Below, piece by piece: positions 18,463 through 29,542 of a DNA stretch of 64,000 nt. How positions within the stretch are numbered: position 1 is the first letter of the stretch; every line of letters starts with the position of its first letter. Under the pieces are notes generated by a model. That model made no database searches. It saw only the letters and a program-made list of their open reading frames with translations, and had not been told where the DNA came from. This stretch comes from Leishmania donovani (lineage: Eukaryota; Euglenozoa; Kinetoplastea; Trypanosomatida; Trypanosomatidae): the NCBI RefSeq assembly GCF_000227135.1, contig NC_018247.1, positions 608,331 through 672,330 of the forward strand, given 5' to 3'. The position numbers were made by a program, and so were the translations under genes.

Positions 18463-20663
18463 ATGTCGTCTTCTGCTGGACTTCGCGACCTGGGCCGCAA
18501 CCAGACAACGGCGCAGCGCGCCATGGTGGCTCGAAAGGGCGCAGCACCGCCGCTGCACCGCAACGCTGGCCGGTCTGCTGCCGCTGCGACGTTTGTGCGG
18601 CCGCCGCGCGCCTCGCCGGCTGCTGTGCCCGCGCCCGCGAGCTGCGGCACTGCGGGGCCGCTGGAACAGGCCTCTCCTGCTGCTGCTGCCGTGCCGTGCG
18701 CGCGTGGTGCTGGACTGCCGACGGTGAGCGCGGTGCCGGTGCTGTCGCTGGACTGCGAGGCGGAGCGCGGCTGCGCTGGCGTGGCGCCTGCGACGGTGGC
18801 CGCCACGGTGGCGCCCGCAGTGCACGTGGCGGCGCCGGTGTGCGGGACGCGCAGGCTTTCGGCGATGCCTGCTGCCGCGCTGGTGGAGGCGTTCAGGGCG
18901 ACGTGCGAGGGGCACGTGGCGGACGTTGCGTGCACGCCGCAGGGCAAGGCGCTGCTGCAGGCGGCGCTGCGGACGCAGCGGCCGGAGGTGCTGGACTCTG
19001 TGGTGACGGAGCTGTGCCCACGGCTGCGCGACGTGGCGGTGGACGTGCACGGGTGCCACGTGCTGCGGACGCTGGTGGAGGCGTGCACTGCGGAGCAGAC
19101 GGAGGCGCTGATCGGCGCGATGCACGCGTCGGTTGTGCTGAACATGTGCACTGCGTCGCAGTACACGCGGCGCACGCTGCAGTCGCTGTTCGAGCGGCGC
19201 GAGGTGGACCTGTCTGCGCTTGTGCACGTGCTCGCGGACAACGCGGGGTACCTTGCGGCGACGCAGCAGGGGTGCATCTCGCTGATGCGCGTGTTCGAGC
19301 TGTGCGACGCGGCGCAGAAGGCGGAGCTGGTGCGCGAGCTGCTGCCGAAGTTGGCTGCGCTGTCGATGGATGCGTTTGCGAACTACATGGTGCAGTGCGC
19401 GATCGAGCACAGCGATCGCACGACGGCCGCGCAGTACGTTGTGGCCCACTTCACCGGCAACATATTGCAGATGAGCTGCAACAAGCACTCCAGCAACGTG
19501 CTGGAGGTTGTCCTGCGGTGCTGTGGCGAGGTCCCGGCGGTGCGGCGCCTTTTTCTGGACGAGCTGGTTTTCAACCCAGCCGCCCTGAAGGAGGTGGTGG
19601 GCGATCTGTACGGGAACTTTGTGGTGCAGGCGCTGATCGGCGTTGTGACGAACCCGATGGAGTTCAAGCGCGTGGAGGACCGCCTGCGCCCCGCACTGGT
19701 GGGGTGCCAGTTCGCGGCGAAGATCGAGGGGAAGATCAAGGCGAAGCGTCCAGTCCCGCCCCACGCGGGCGGTGCGGTGCACCATCATCCCTACCCGCAG
19801 TCGCACCAGCAACAAGAGGAGCCGCGTACCGTACTATGCCGTGCCTATCAGGATGCCGAGCTTCGCNNNNNNNNNNNNNNNNNNNNNNNNNNNNNNNNNN
19901 NNNNNNNNNNNNNNNNNNNNNNNNNNNNNNNNNNNNNNNNNNNNNNNNNNNNNNNNNNNNNNNNNTCCCGGCGGTGCGGCGCCTTTTTCTGGACGAGCTG
20001 GTTTTCAACCCAGCCGCCCTGAAGGAGGTGGTGGGCGATCTGTACGGGAACTTTGTGGTGCAGGCGCTGATCGGCGTTGTGACGAACCCGATGGAGTTCA
20101 AGCGCGTGGAGGACCGCCTGCGCCCCGCACTGGTGGGGTGCCAGTTCGCGGCGAAGATCGAGGGGAAGATCAAGGCGAAGCGTCCAGTCCCGCCCCACGC
20201 GGGCGGTGCGGTGCACCATCATCCCTACCCGCAGTCGCACCAGCAGCGGCCGCTTTCGGTGCCGTGCACCATGCCTGACCATGCTGGCCCCTGCGCGCCT
20301 AGCGTCAGAGCCACTATACCGCTTTCACAGATGCCGGTGATGTCTGCCGGTGAGGCGCGCGTTCCGTCTCGAGGCTACTGTCACCGCCCCTACGACCGCA
20401 ATCCGCTATGCTGCGTACCGCTGGCAGCTGAGCAGCAGCAACCGCAGAAGGTGGAGCAGGCGCCATCTGAGCATGTTTACCCTGCTGATCACTTCCGGTT
20501 CCCAATTCTCAAAGAGCGTACCGCTGCTCGCACCGCCGGCGTCGTCCCTGTAGCGGACGGGGCGGACAGCGGACCCGTGTACGGTCCCTCGCCGGCGGCA
20601 CGCCGCCACCTTCAGCAGCAGCAGCAACAGGCGTTTTGCCCACCATTCAACATCATGTGCTGA
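18463..20663 (+). CDS. Pumilio-domain RNA-binding protein, copy A (assembly-interrupted)
   Basis: PUF proteins bind 3' UTRs in the cytoplasm and control mRNA stability or translation. After a ~130-residue Ala/Pro-rich N-terminus come PUF repeats with cores at QGKALLQ, HGCHVLR, YTRRTLQ, QGCISLM, FANYMVQ, HSSNVLE and YGNFVVQ. The last three carry code residues NY..Q (307-311), SN..E (344-348) and NF..Q (385-389), the combination that reads U, G, U in classical PUF proteins. The C-terminal tail is Pro/Gln-rich and ends CPPFNIMC. The raw frame is broken because 19532-19811 recurs at 19966-20245, and 19812-19866 belongs to the other copy. Joining 18463-19811 to 20246-20663 gives a clean 588-aa frame. 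The start is the first ATG and matches the MSSSA start of copy B. Confidence 0.85.
19532..19811 (+). repeat. Duplicate of 19966-20245 across a gap
   Basis: 280 bp encoding the last PUF repeat and the HHHPYPQSHQQ region are identical at offset 434. Beyond them the two sides diverge: the left side switches to the copy B tail and the right side to the copy A tail. Confidence 0.85.
19812..19866 (+). other. Misplaced fragment of the PUF B tail (chimeric contig end)
   Basis: These 55 bp (encoding EEPRTVLCRAYQDAELR) are identical to 27072-27126 in PUF B and absent from the contig that resumes at 19966. A read-collapse contig was evidently extended along the wrong paralogue up to the gap. Confidence 0.75.
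19867..19965. other. Assembly gap, 99 N
   Basis: Separates the chimeric contig end from the authentic PUF A 3' contig. Confidence 0.99.
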
Positions 20664-23385
20664 GTGTGTGCTGAGGAGACGTACGCGAAGAGCTGCGCGC
20701 AGAGTGTGGTGACGAAGGTAGTCGGAGTGCCGGGGCAGTCGGTCGTTGCCATCGCGGTAAGGCCTCGCTTCACCGACGATGGTGCTGCCCCTGCTTCTCC
20801 GCCCCACCATCCGACGCTGATCCCGTCTCCTTGTGGGCGCGCATGCTGTGGTGCTTGCTTCTGTGTTGCCATGCGCGCTCCTGTGCTGGTGTGTGCGGGC
20901 GTTGCGAGAGGAGGGTAAAGCGTGAGCGGCGGCCGGGAGGGTGAGGAGGGGACGGTGACACGTGAGATGGTCCGAGTCACCGTTGTGCCGCCGTCCGCGC
21001 CCTAGCCGCCTTCCTCTATCTAGAGAGCGCCGACGCATCATGACTAGATGGCCCTTCTCTTGCTTTTACCTGCTGAGTAGTGTGTGGCTTGCCGCCTTTT
21101 GTTGTGACGCATGTCGTTGGTGCGCGCGTGATGGAGTCTCACCTCGGTTGTGTGTGCGGAGACTGCACAGGGTGTCTGAAAGGACTCGAAAAAAGTAAGG
21201 GAAGGAGTAACAAGGGCGAGGACGCAGAGGATGCAAGCTCAGGAAGAGGCACCGTGCCACCCACAGCGGGTGCACACACGGCCAGGCACACTAGTCGACC
21301 AACACACACACGCATAACTTGTACGGCTCCCTCATTGGACGTAAAAGGGAAGCAGGGGTCGCACGCGGGCGTCTGTGTATCTGTCTGTCGTTGTGTACGC
21401 AGGAAGACACCCCCCCCCCTCCGTGGCCGCCTCCCTCACCCTCGCCTCCTCCGTGACTGTCTCTTCGCATCTTCTGTCCCTCTCACGCGCGCATGCATCC
21501 TTTCGCTTCTTTCTTTTTGTTCCCCCCCTCTCGTATTTTGTGTGACATGCCTCCTCGACTATGTGTGTGGCCGGTGTGTGTCCTTGTTGGTTAGGGGAGG
21601 GAACACTCTTAGATCCTTTCGTCTTGTTCCGTGGCCCCCCTCCTCCTCCATTCTCTGTAGGGGGAGCTCTTCACTCTCTCTGCCTGTCCCTGTCTGCGCG
21701 TGTGCGTGTGTGCGCGCGTTTCCTTTTTTGTTTTGTGCTCTAAACGGCGAATGCGAACGAAGCAACGCAGGCGTTGGAATCTCAAAATAGAGAGGCAGAG
21801 CCGAGAAGACACCCACCCACACACACACACCCAAGGAAAGAGGAGACATCATGTCAGCAGGCGGTCAAGAAGAGACGCCGGGGGTGCGTGGATGGGGCGC
21901 TGTGGTCCAGTCTGCACCGCGCCCGCTCGAAGTGCTCGCCGCACGGAAATAAGTGAGGAGGGCATTGACGAGCGGCGGGCAGAGAGGCAGGAAAGGTGGC
22001 GTAAGTGCCACACACGCACATTTGTGTGCTCTCTCCTCCTGTCCTTGTTCGCTTCTCCAACCCGAATGCGTGAAAAGAAGGAGAACGGAGAGAAGGAGGT
22101 CGGGGTCGGATGCGGGAGCAGGCAGCAGGCAGCAGCTCCCCCCCCCCATCTGTCTCCCTCCCTCCTCCCTTCTCTGCCATGCTTCACGGCGTACCCTCTT
22201 TCGCGCTGCGCTAGCACCGGACAGGCACAATGCGTAACAAGCGTCTGTGTGTGTGTGTGCGTGCCTGTGCAGGGGAGAGGGGGGCCGCTGTCTTGAGCCT
22301 TCCACTGTACTATCTGACTCGTTGACTCTCTCTCTCTTTTTCCTCGTTCTCCACCCAAATGATGTTCAGCAGCCAGTGCCGCTAGAATAGAAGGATCGGG
22401 GGGGGCGAGGGCGAGCAGCGGACCCGCCCTGAGGGCGCGCTCACTTTTCGTTTTTTTTTTTGGTGCCTTCCTCTTCCGCATCCGCGCATCTGTGTGCTCT
22501 TAACTTCACGCACGCTCTGGCTCAGAAACGCGCATGAGCGCCTACATGCTCGCAGGTACAGACACCGGTGCAGGCGCCGAGGCAACACCCTCGCCCGTCA
22601 CTGGTTCAACGCACAGGCCCCTGTGTTATGCACCTCGCCGTGCCGCATGCCCATCAGCACACCGTCGTTGTGATCCTCCTCATACACCGACATGGACGCA
22701 CAAGCCAAGCAACACCTCCCTCTCCCCACGGGTGCCAGGGAGGCCGCTCTTTTCAGTTGCTGTATGGAGGAGAAGGGGAGTTGGACAACGCTGCTGCTGG
22801 CTCTCTCGAGGAAGGGGAGGAAGGACACGACCGTTCATCCCTCACCTGCTTGCTTCGGTCGGTAGTTTTCCCCGTCACCCGTTGCACCACGCACCCCGCC
22901 TCATGCTCATTTCTTCTTTGCGCATCCCCTCGCCCCCTCCGGTGTTCTTCCTCACTCCCCTGCGACGAGACCGCGGTGAAACAACGGCAGCAAGTGGAGG
23001 CGGAGGCGCGGCATCCATGCGCAAGTGTGTGATGGGGTAGCCGACCGATGGAGGTCAACATTTCTTTCATTTTTTTTTTGGCATATGTTTGCATGCAGAG
23101 CCCTCGTCTCTTTGCCCCCCCTCCCCGTGGACAGTGTTCGAGGGTCTCTTTCTCTCCCTGTTTCCACCCTGAAGTTGCGCAGATGTGCGGCAGCTGTTGT
23201 GAGAGAAGGATGAGGTGGGAAGGGAGGGGGTGACAGGCCTGTTCGCCTTGGCGACTTGGAAAGAGGGGTGCGGGGACGGGTGGCCAGCCGCGCGGGGCTG
23301 AAGGGGGGCGGGCGGGGGTTTGGTGGGGCGGCCAGCGTATCCCACGGCGCGCGGTCAAAGTGTTCTGTGGTGCACCCTGCTGGAA

Positions 23386-23514
23386 GGATTTCTTGAGCTG
23401 AAGTGCAAGAAGCACCCCAGCAACGTGCTGGAGGCCGTTCTGAGCTGCAGTGGCGATGTGCCACCGGTACACCGTTTTCCGTGCTTGGACGAGCTGCTTT
23501 TCACCCCAGCCGCC
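23386..23514 (+). pseudogene. PUF-repeat relic
   Basis: Translation in frame 1 gives FLELKCKKHPSNVLEAVLSC then SGDVPPVHRFPCLDELLF. This aligns with ILQMSCNKHSSNVLEVVLRC and CGEVPAVRRLFLDELVF of the intact PUF genes, including the SNVLE code motif, with one extra codon near VHRFPC. Similarity seems to begin around 23356 and stops at about 23514, after which the sequence is unrelated. No start codon or other repeats are nearby. I infer the remnant of a third tandem PUF copy. Confidence 0.75.
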
Positions 23515-25440
23515 CCTCTCTCCTCGAAGGCGGCTCCTGCTTTCTCCACTTCCCCTCAGTGTCGACCTAGTGTGTCTGTGTGTGCGGGCTCAGAAGCGCT
23601 CGCCTCCTTCCGCCTCCCTCCTCATGTCTCTTTCTCTCTTGTACCGCGTTTTTCCATTCATGCGTCTGCTCGGGCAGACTGCCCGCTGCTCGGCGGTCCG
23701 CCAAACGTGAGCATCTTCCTGCCTGCTGTCTCACTTCTATCATTGCGGCGTGCAACTGACTGGGGTGTTTGCCAGTGCGTGTGTGCGCCTGCTGATGTAT
23801 GCATGTGTGTGTGTATCTGTTTAGCGTGCCATAGCAACGCGTAGGTGAGTTTAGGAGAGTTGTCCTTCCACCCATCCCCTGCACATGAACGTGTACTCAC
23901 GGATGTGCACGCTAGGCGGCTTTGCCTCGCCTTCTTGTCACCCGAATGGGGAGGGGGAGGGGGCGCACGCAGGCGACCCACTGTGCGTATGAGAGGCGGG
24001 CTGTGCTTGGCGGGTTCGGCTTTGCGCACAAAAGGAGGATCAACGAAGGCTGCGGCGGAGAGCCGCTGGTGCGCGTTTGCCAACGAGCTAGCCTCCGCGC
24101 ATCGTTTCTCGGTCACTGCACTGAGCCTCGAGCTGCGAGAGAGATGGTGTGATGTGGGAGATGACGACTCTGGGTTGCTAACCCCTCCGTGCCCGAAAAA
24201 GCGGCGCGATGTGAGGCACCACTGCATACTTCCCCACCTTCCGTTGCTGGCGTGCTTGACATGTGCAGCGCCACGACTAGTATGCTTCCAGCAGGGCTCG
24301 CCATGGAAGACGCTGCAGCCCCTCCCCAGCCGCCATCTCCTTTGCTGCTCGTCCTGGGTCCCTACGAGACCCTCAGCGGTGCGCGACGGCTAGCGGTGCG
24401 CGACGGCTGGCGGTGCCGCCTGCGTCCCTGCACGCCTCGGAAAAGGGAGAAACAAAGAAGATCGGCGTCTACACAGGCGCACAGTGGTCCTCGCGCTCGT
24501 GCATGCATGCGGCTGTGTGCTCCGCGCACAGTCGTTGACGGCCGTGAGACACGTCACTGTGCACAACAAGAGCCCTCCACGGTGATGTGTCTCTAACGGT
24601 GGCCGTAACTCCTGCGTCTCTCGTTTACTCGATCATACCATCGCTACTCCCGTCTCCCTCCTTCCCTCCCTCTCCATGCCACTTGCATACCTCTTACCCG
24701 ATGACCTCGTGTCCCTCGTCTCCCCCTCTCACAAAACCAACGAACTTACTACACACCCGCACACTCGCGTATGGCATGACTGCCAACCAAACACCGAAAC
24801 ACGCCATGCGAAACTCTCTCTCTCCACCTTTTTGTCATCCCGCCCTGCCCACACCGCACCGTAATCTCCGCGAGATCGAAGGGCGCCATCTCCATAATCC
24901 TCTCTTCCATCCTCATCATACGAATCGAGGCCTCTCTTTTCCTCCCTCTCTCCCCCTTATGTGCCACCGCCCCCCTCTCTCTCTCGTTGTTTGGGCATTG
25001 TACCGTCTCACCCCCTTTTTCTTCGCTATGTGTTTATGAGTCCGTGTGCGCACATCTCTTCCATCTCCTTCCCAATCTTTACCCACGACGTGTGCGAGTC
25101 TCTTCTTGTTGTTGTGGCCCTCTTTAGAAGTAAGCGCTCTCTTCGGCTGTATTCTTTTCGCTTGGGAGCTTCCCCTTCATCCTCACCTACCGCCTCTCTG
25201 TCCGTCTCTGTCTCCTCTCTTCATAAACAGTTCCGCACGCACAGGCACACTTGTGCATGCCTTCTTATTTTTTCCTTTATACTTTCCCCCTTTCTCCCGT
25301 ACGCACGGAGGTTGTCGCACCAGCGCACGCTATCTCGCACGCAGGCGGACGCCAGTTCGTGGGCCTCGCTTCATCTCCACGATACTGCCGCTTCCGCTGC
25401 AGCACTGGCCCCACTGACAGCTCCACTTGCTTTGCATATT

Positions 25441-25478
25441 TCTTCGCTTACTTTTACCTTTTCTTGTTAACCTTCTAG
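25441..25478 (+). promoter_or_regulatory. Candidate spliced-leader acceptor for PUF B
   Basis: The tract CTTTTACCTTTTCTTG continues through CCTTCTAG, with the AG at 25477-25478. It lies about 255 nt upstream of the PUF B ATG. Confidence 0.45.
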
Positions 25479-25733
25479 ACCACTTAAATACCGCCCTTCC
25501 AACTTCCCCCCTCTCCCCATCCTCTGTACCCCTCCGCCAGTATCACTGCCGTCTTCATCGACGGGAACTCTGTACCGCACGCTCCTCTCTTCTTCCTCCC
25601 GGCAGCCGTCGCCAACCACCGCATCACCTGCGTGCGTTCTCTTCGCTTGCACATCCTCCCATCGCCTTGTTGACGATCGCCCCGCCTGCTTGAGGCTCAC
25701 GGATCTCCCTCGTCTCCCTTGCCACTCCACGAC

Positions 25734-27360
25734 ATGTCTTCGTCTGCCGAGCGGTTCCATTCGAGGTACTTCCCGGCCGTCACTGAGCGTCGCTCCATCG
25801 CGATGTCGAGAGACGTGGCACCGCCGCTGCACCGCAACGCTGGCCGGTCTNNNNNNNNNNNNNNNNNNNNNNNNNNNNNNNNNNNNNNNNNNNCCCGCGA
25901 GCTGCGGCACTGCGGGGCCGCTGGAACAGGCCTCTCCTGCTGCTGCTGCCGTGCCGTGCGCGCGTGGTGCTGGACTGCCGACGGTGAGCGCGGTGCCGGT
26001 GCTGTCGCTGGACTGCGAGGCNNNNNNNNNNNNNNNNNNNNNNNNNNNNNNNNNNNNNNNNNNNNNNNNNNNNNNNNNNNNNNNNNNNNNNNNNNNNNNN
26101 NNNNNNNNNNNNNNNNNNNNNNNNNNNNNNNNNNNNNNNNNNNNNNNNNNNNNNNNNNNNNNNNNNNNNNNNNNNNNNNNNNNNNNNNNNNNNNNNNNNN
26201 NNNNNNNNNNNNNNNNNNNNNNNNNNNNNNNNNNNNNNNNNNNNNNNNNNNNNNNNNNNNNNNNNNNNNNNNNNNNNNNNNNNNNNNNNNNNNNNNNNNN
26301 NNNNNNNNNNNNNNNNNNNNNNNNNNNNNNNNNNNNNNNNNNNNNNNNNNNNNNNNNNNNNNNNNNNNNNNNNNNNNNNNNNNNNNNNNNNNNNNNNNNN
26401 NNNNNNNNNNNNNNNNNNNNNNNNNNNNNNNNNNNNNNNNNNNNNNNNNNNNNNNNNNNNNNNNNNNNNNNNNNNNNNNNNNNNNNNNNNNNNNNNNNNN
26501 NNNNNNNNNNNNNNNNNNNNNNNNNNNNNNNNNNNNNNNNNNNNNNNNNNNNNNNNNNNNNNNNNNNNNNNNNNNNNNNNNNNNNNNNNNNNNNNNNNNN
26601 NNNNNNNNNNNNNNNNNNNNNNNNNNNNNNNNNNNNNNNNNNNNNNNNNNNNNNNNNNNNNNNNNNNNNNNNNNNNNNNNNNNNNNNNNNNNNNNNNNNN
26701 NNNNNNNNNNNNNNNNNNNNNNNNNNNNNNNNNNNNNNNNNNNNNNNNNNNNNNNNNNNNNNNNNNNNNNNNNNNNNNNNNNNNNNNNNNNNNNNNNNNN
26801 NNNNNNNNNNNNNNNNNGACGAGCTGGTTTTCAACCCAGCCGCCCTGAAGGAGGTGGTGGGCGATCTGTACGGGAACTTTGTGGTGCAGGCGCTGATCGG
26901 CGTTGTGACGAACCCGATGGAGTTCAAGCGCGTGGAGGACCGCCTGCGCCCCGCACTGGTGGGGTGCCAGTTCGCGGCGAAGATCGAGGGGAAGATCAAG
27001 GCGAAGCGTCCAGTCCCGCCCCACGCGGGCGGTGCGGTGCACCATCATCCCTACCCGCAGTCGCACCAGCAACAAGAGGAGCCGCGTACCGTACTATGCC
27101 GTGCCTATCAGGATGCCGAGCTTCGCGAGGCGTACGACAAGGCGTGCGCGTCCGCACGCGCTTCAACCGCATCAACGGGCGAGACATCGACTTCAGCGGC
27201 GGCGAAGCATTTCCGCCACTTCCCGTACGAACCACCTCGGTTCATCACCGTGCCCTTTAACTCGGTGGGCAAAAGCGCAGGCGGCGTGTTGTACGGCCAC
27301 CCGTCTGCTGCGCGCCGTTACATGCAGCAGCAGCTCCAGCGGCAGCCGCTCTCAAAGTAG
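25734..27360 (+). CDS. Pumilio-domain RNA-binding protein, copy B (two assembly gaps)
   Basis: Paralogue of the upstream PUF gene and probably another mRNA-binding regulator. From ATG 25734 the first ~28 codons (MSSSAERFHSRYFPAVTERR...) differ from copy A. From 25818 the visible DNA is identical to copy A until 27071. The tail then diverges again (EEPRTVLCRAYQDAELR... ending RQPLSK). Both tails keep an AARR(H/Y)(L/M)QQQ motif, so the ends are homologous but old. The 796-N gap has exactly the length of the matching copy A stretch (18762-19557). The 43-N gap replaces 57 bp, which accounts for the apparent frameshift. With that correction the gene is 546 aa and open. Most PUF repeats are hidden in N; only the last repeat (YGNFVVQ) is visible. 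Confidence 0.8.
25851..25893. other. Assembly gap, 43 N in PUF B
   Basis: Copy A has 57 bp here (18577-18633). The 14-bp shortfall produces the false frame change. Confidence 0.99.
26022..26817. other. Assembly gap, 796 N in PUF B
   Basis: Covers most PUF repeats. The size equals the corresponding copy A segment exactly, so it was probably set by mate pairs or a reference. Confidence 0.99.
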
Positions 27361-29542
27361 CCGCGCCTTATCGCGACACCACGTGACAGACAGAAGCCCG
27401 TCTCTGTCTGTCTCTACTTCTTCCCTTACTCCTCCCACCCTTGGAGTTTTCTTCCGGACTTTATGACTCGTTATCCTCCATGGCCTCCTCCCCCCCTTTT
27501 TTTCCATATTGGTATGCTGTGTGCTGAATGTTGTTTGGCCTTCCCTGCGCCACCACTCCGTGGTTCCGGTCATACGCACGTGCGCATGTGTGCATCTCTG
27601 CGCGGATGTGCACGCGCGTCTATGCGTGGTGGAGCAGGGAAGCGAAGAAAGGAAGGGATAACAGACACGAGAAAGAGAGAATGGTCTATGCACACGTATA
27701 TATGTATATGCATGTCTGGGTAGGGATATATAGATATATACGTATACATACATGGATATGCATATATCTATATGTGTGCGTGTGTGTGCGACATTGTTTC
27801 TTTACTCATCTCTGTCTTACTACAATGGTTTTCTTTGTTCCTTTTCGCTCTTATGTTTTTTTTTTTGCGCTAGACATCCTCACTGCCCGTTTAAGTATCG
27901 CTCGAAACGGTTCGACCCCACCCCGACTCTCCCCCTTCCGCCGCCATGACTACCGTTATTACACATATGACGCTTATCCACGTCTACACTTTTTTCCCTT
28001 TTTGTTCCTCCGCTACCTCTGCTGCTGCTGCTCATTCTCCTCGGCTGCGCCTTCGTGTCGGCCCGTTTTGCACATTGCTGCTCGCACGCGCCCCCCTGCC
28101 CCCTTCGCCGTCCCCCTTTTTCCCCGTGCGAACCGCCGTGCCAACTGTGCCGTACACGGGTAGAGAGGAGGAAGAGGAGGTGAGAGAGAGAGAGAGAGGC
28201 CCCCCCTCCCCCCCCCCCACACACACTCCCCCCTCACCACACAGAAAAAACAAACAAACAAAAACCAAAAACCAAAAACACACAAAAAAAGTTACATCGC
28301 GCACATGTTCTGGTGGGATTTTTCTTTTGTGGTCGTTGTCGTTGTCGATGCCTCGGAGACGCGTGTTACACACCTCTCCCTCTTCTGTTTTCTTTTTTTC
28401 TTTGTGTTTTCTGCCTTTCTCGTGCTGGAGTGCGCGTGCGCTCTATGACATTCGGTGAGGAGGATACCCTTGCACACGTGCTCACTCGAGCACATCGACC
28501 AAGACGGTTCATTCACTTTCACAGAGCATACGTGCTCCGTCGCTGGCCAATCCCCCGGCCCCCTCGCCCCGTGATGAGACTCCCGATCAGACACGGATGG
28601 CTTAGACAGACCAATACAGGTCAAAAAAGAAAAAAAATCATTTCGACAAGGATTGACGAAAAAAAAGCGCAATCACTCTAAGATAAACACACAGACACTA
28701 CTCCAAAGCAATCAAGTAGAAAATAATGCAGATGCTGACGCGCGTGTACCCTGAACACATGAGAAGGAAGTTGATTTTAGTAAGCCCACCCCCTCATCGT
28801 CTCCCTTCCCTCCGCTTGTACGATGGAAAGCAGAAGACCACAGCTCTTGGAGAAGGCGATGAGTGGTCGCTCGCAGCATCCATGTGAGTCGACGACCTGT
28901 CACCGCACTCTATACCCTCTCGACCGCTTATGGGCCGGCACTTGGCCTTCTCTTCGCTCATCATCGCGGGCTTGAGGCAATTTGGGGGTTTTCTCATTTT
29001 TCTTTTTGTTGTTCGCGCTTGATGCATCTCTCTTGCACTCTACTCCGTCCCTCTGGTTCTCCTTCTCTCTCTCGCGTTTTTTTTTTCGTGTGGCGTCCTC
29101 TGCTTCTCCGCGCTTACTGACCGTGTGCCACGCTGCTTGGCGGCCCCGTTTTTCTTCCCCGTTTTGCTTTCGTTGTACTGCGAGCGCGCGTGTGCTGGCG
29201 CACTCTCCCCGGCAACTGCCGAAAGAACCGGTGCAGGTGTCTCTGTGTGTCTGTCTGCGGTGTTGATGTGGCCAGCTCGACAACGCCCCCCCCCCCCCCG
29301 TTTTCCTCCTGAGATTCACAGGGGTACTCTCCCACCACGCTTAGAAAGGGGACATAGGCACGTACATATGCGCATGTAGGGATGTGAGGTCGCCCCCCAC
29401 TCAGCGAAACAAGAGCGCGAATCGAATGCGCTCACACACGCACACACACGCACACACACACATAGACATAGAGACAAGCGAAAGAGAGCTCGGCTTCAGC
29501 GAAGTGAGCGAAAAAGGCGTCTTTGGGCGTTGGGTGGAGAGG
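27361..29542. other. Intergenic region, no gene seen
   Basis: Contains an AT-rich microsatellite (separate entry), a C-run next to A-rich (CAAAA)n sequence at 28200-28290, C-run 29287-29299 and (CA)n at about 29430-29462. In-frame codons upstream of the next ATG encode repetitive His/Thr from the CA run and are taken as leader. Confidence 0.6.
27690..27775. repeat. AT-rich microsatellite (TATATG/ATATAC type)
   Basis: Alternating TA, ATGCAT and ATATAC units beginning about 330 nt after the PUF B stop, resembling the tract after kinase copy 1. Confidence 0.8.

Larger units (their letters stand above)
20664..25733. other. Long intergenic region between the PUF genes, with one PUF relic
   Basis: About 5 kb. 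It contains C-runs (21411, 22139), G-rich patches (22397, 23290), a tandem 16-mer (GGTGCGCGACGGCTAG type, 24379-24414), CT tracts and the relic at 23386-23514. The other open frames look like C/T- or TG-driven chance frames. The spacing fits loss of a middle gene copy. Confidence 0.6.

Noticed and set aside
18064..19815. 583-residue minus-strand frame opposite the PUF A gene
   Set aside because: It is the GC-rich antisense shadow of the PUF gene, Arg/His-rich, and is explained by high third-position GC on the coding strand.
21590..21605. GGTTAGGGGAGG as a telomere-repeat trace
   Set aside because: Only one imperfect TTAGGG unit is present, so an interstitial telomeric tract is not supported.
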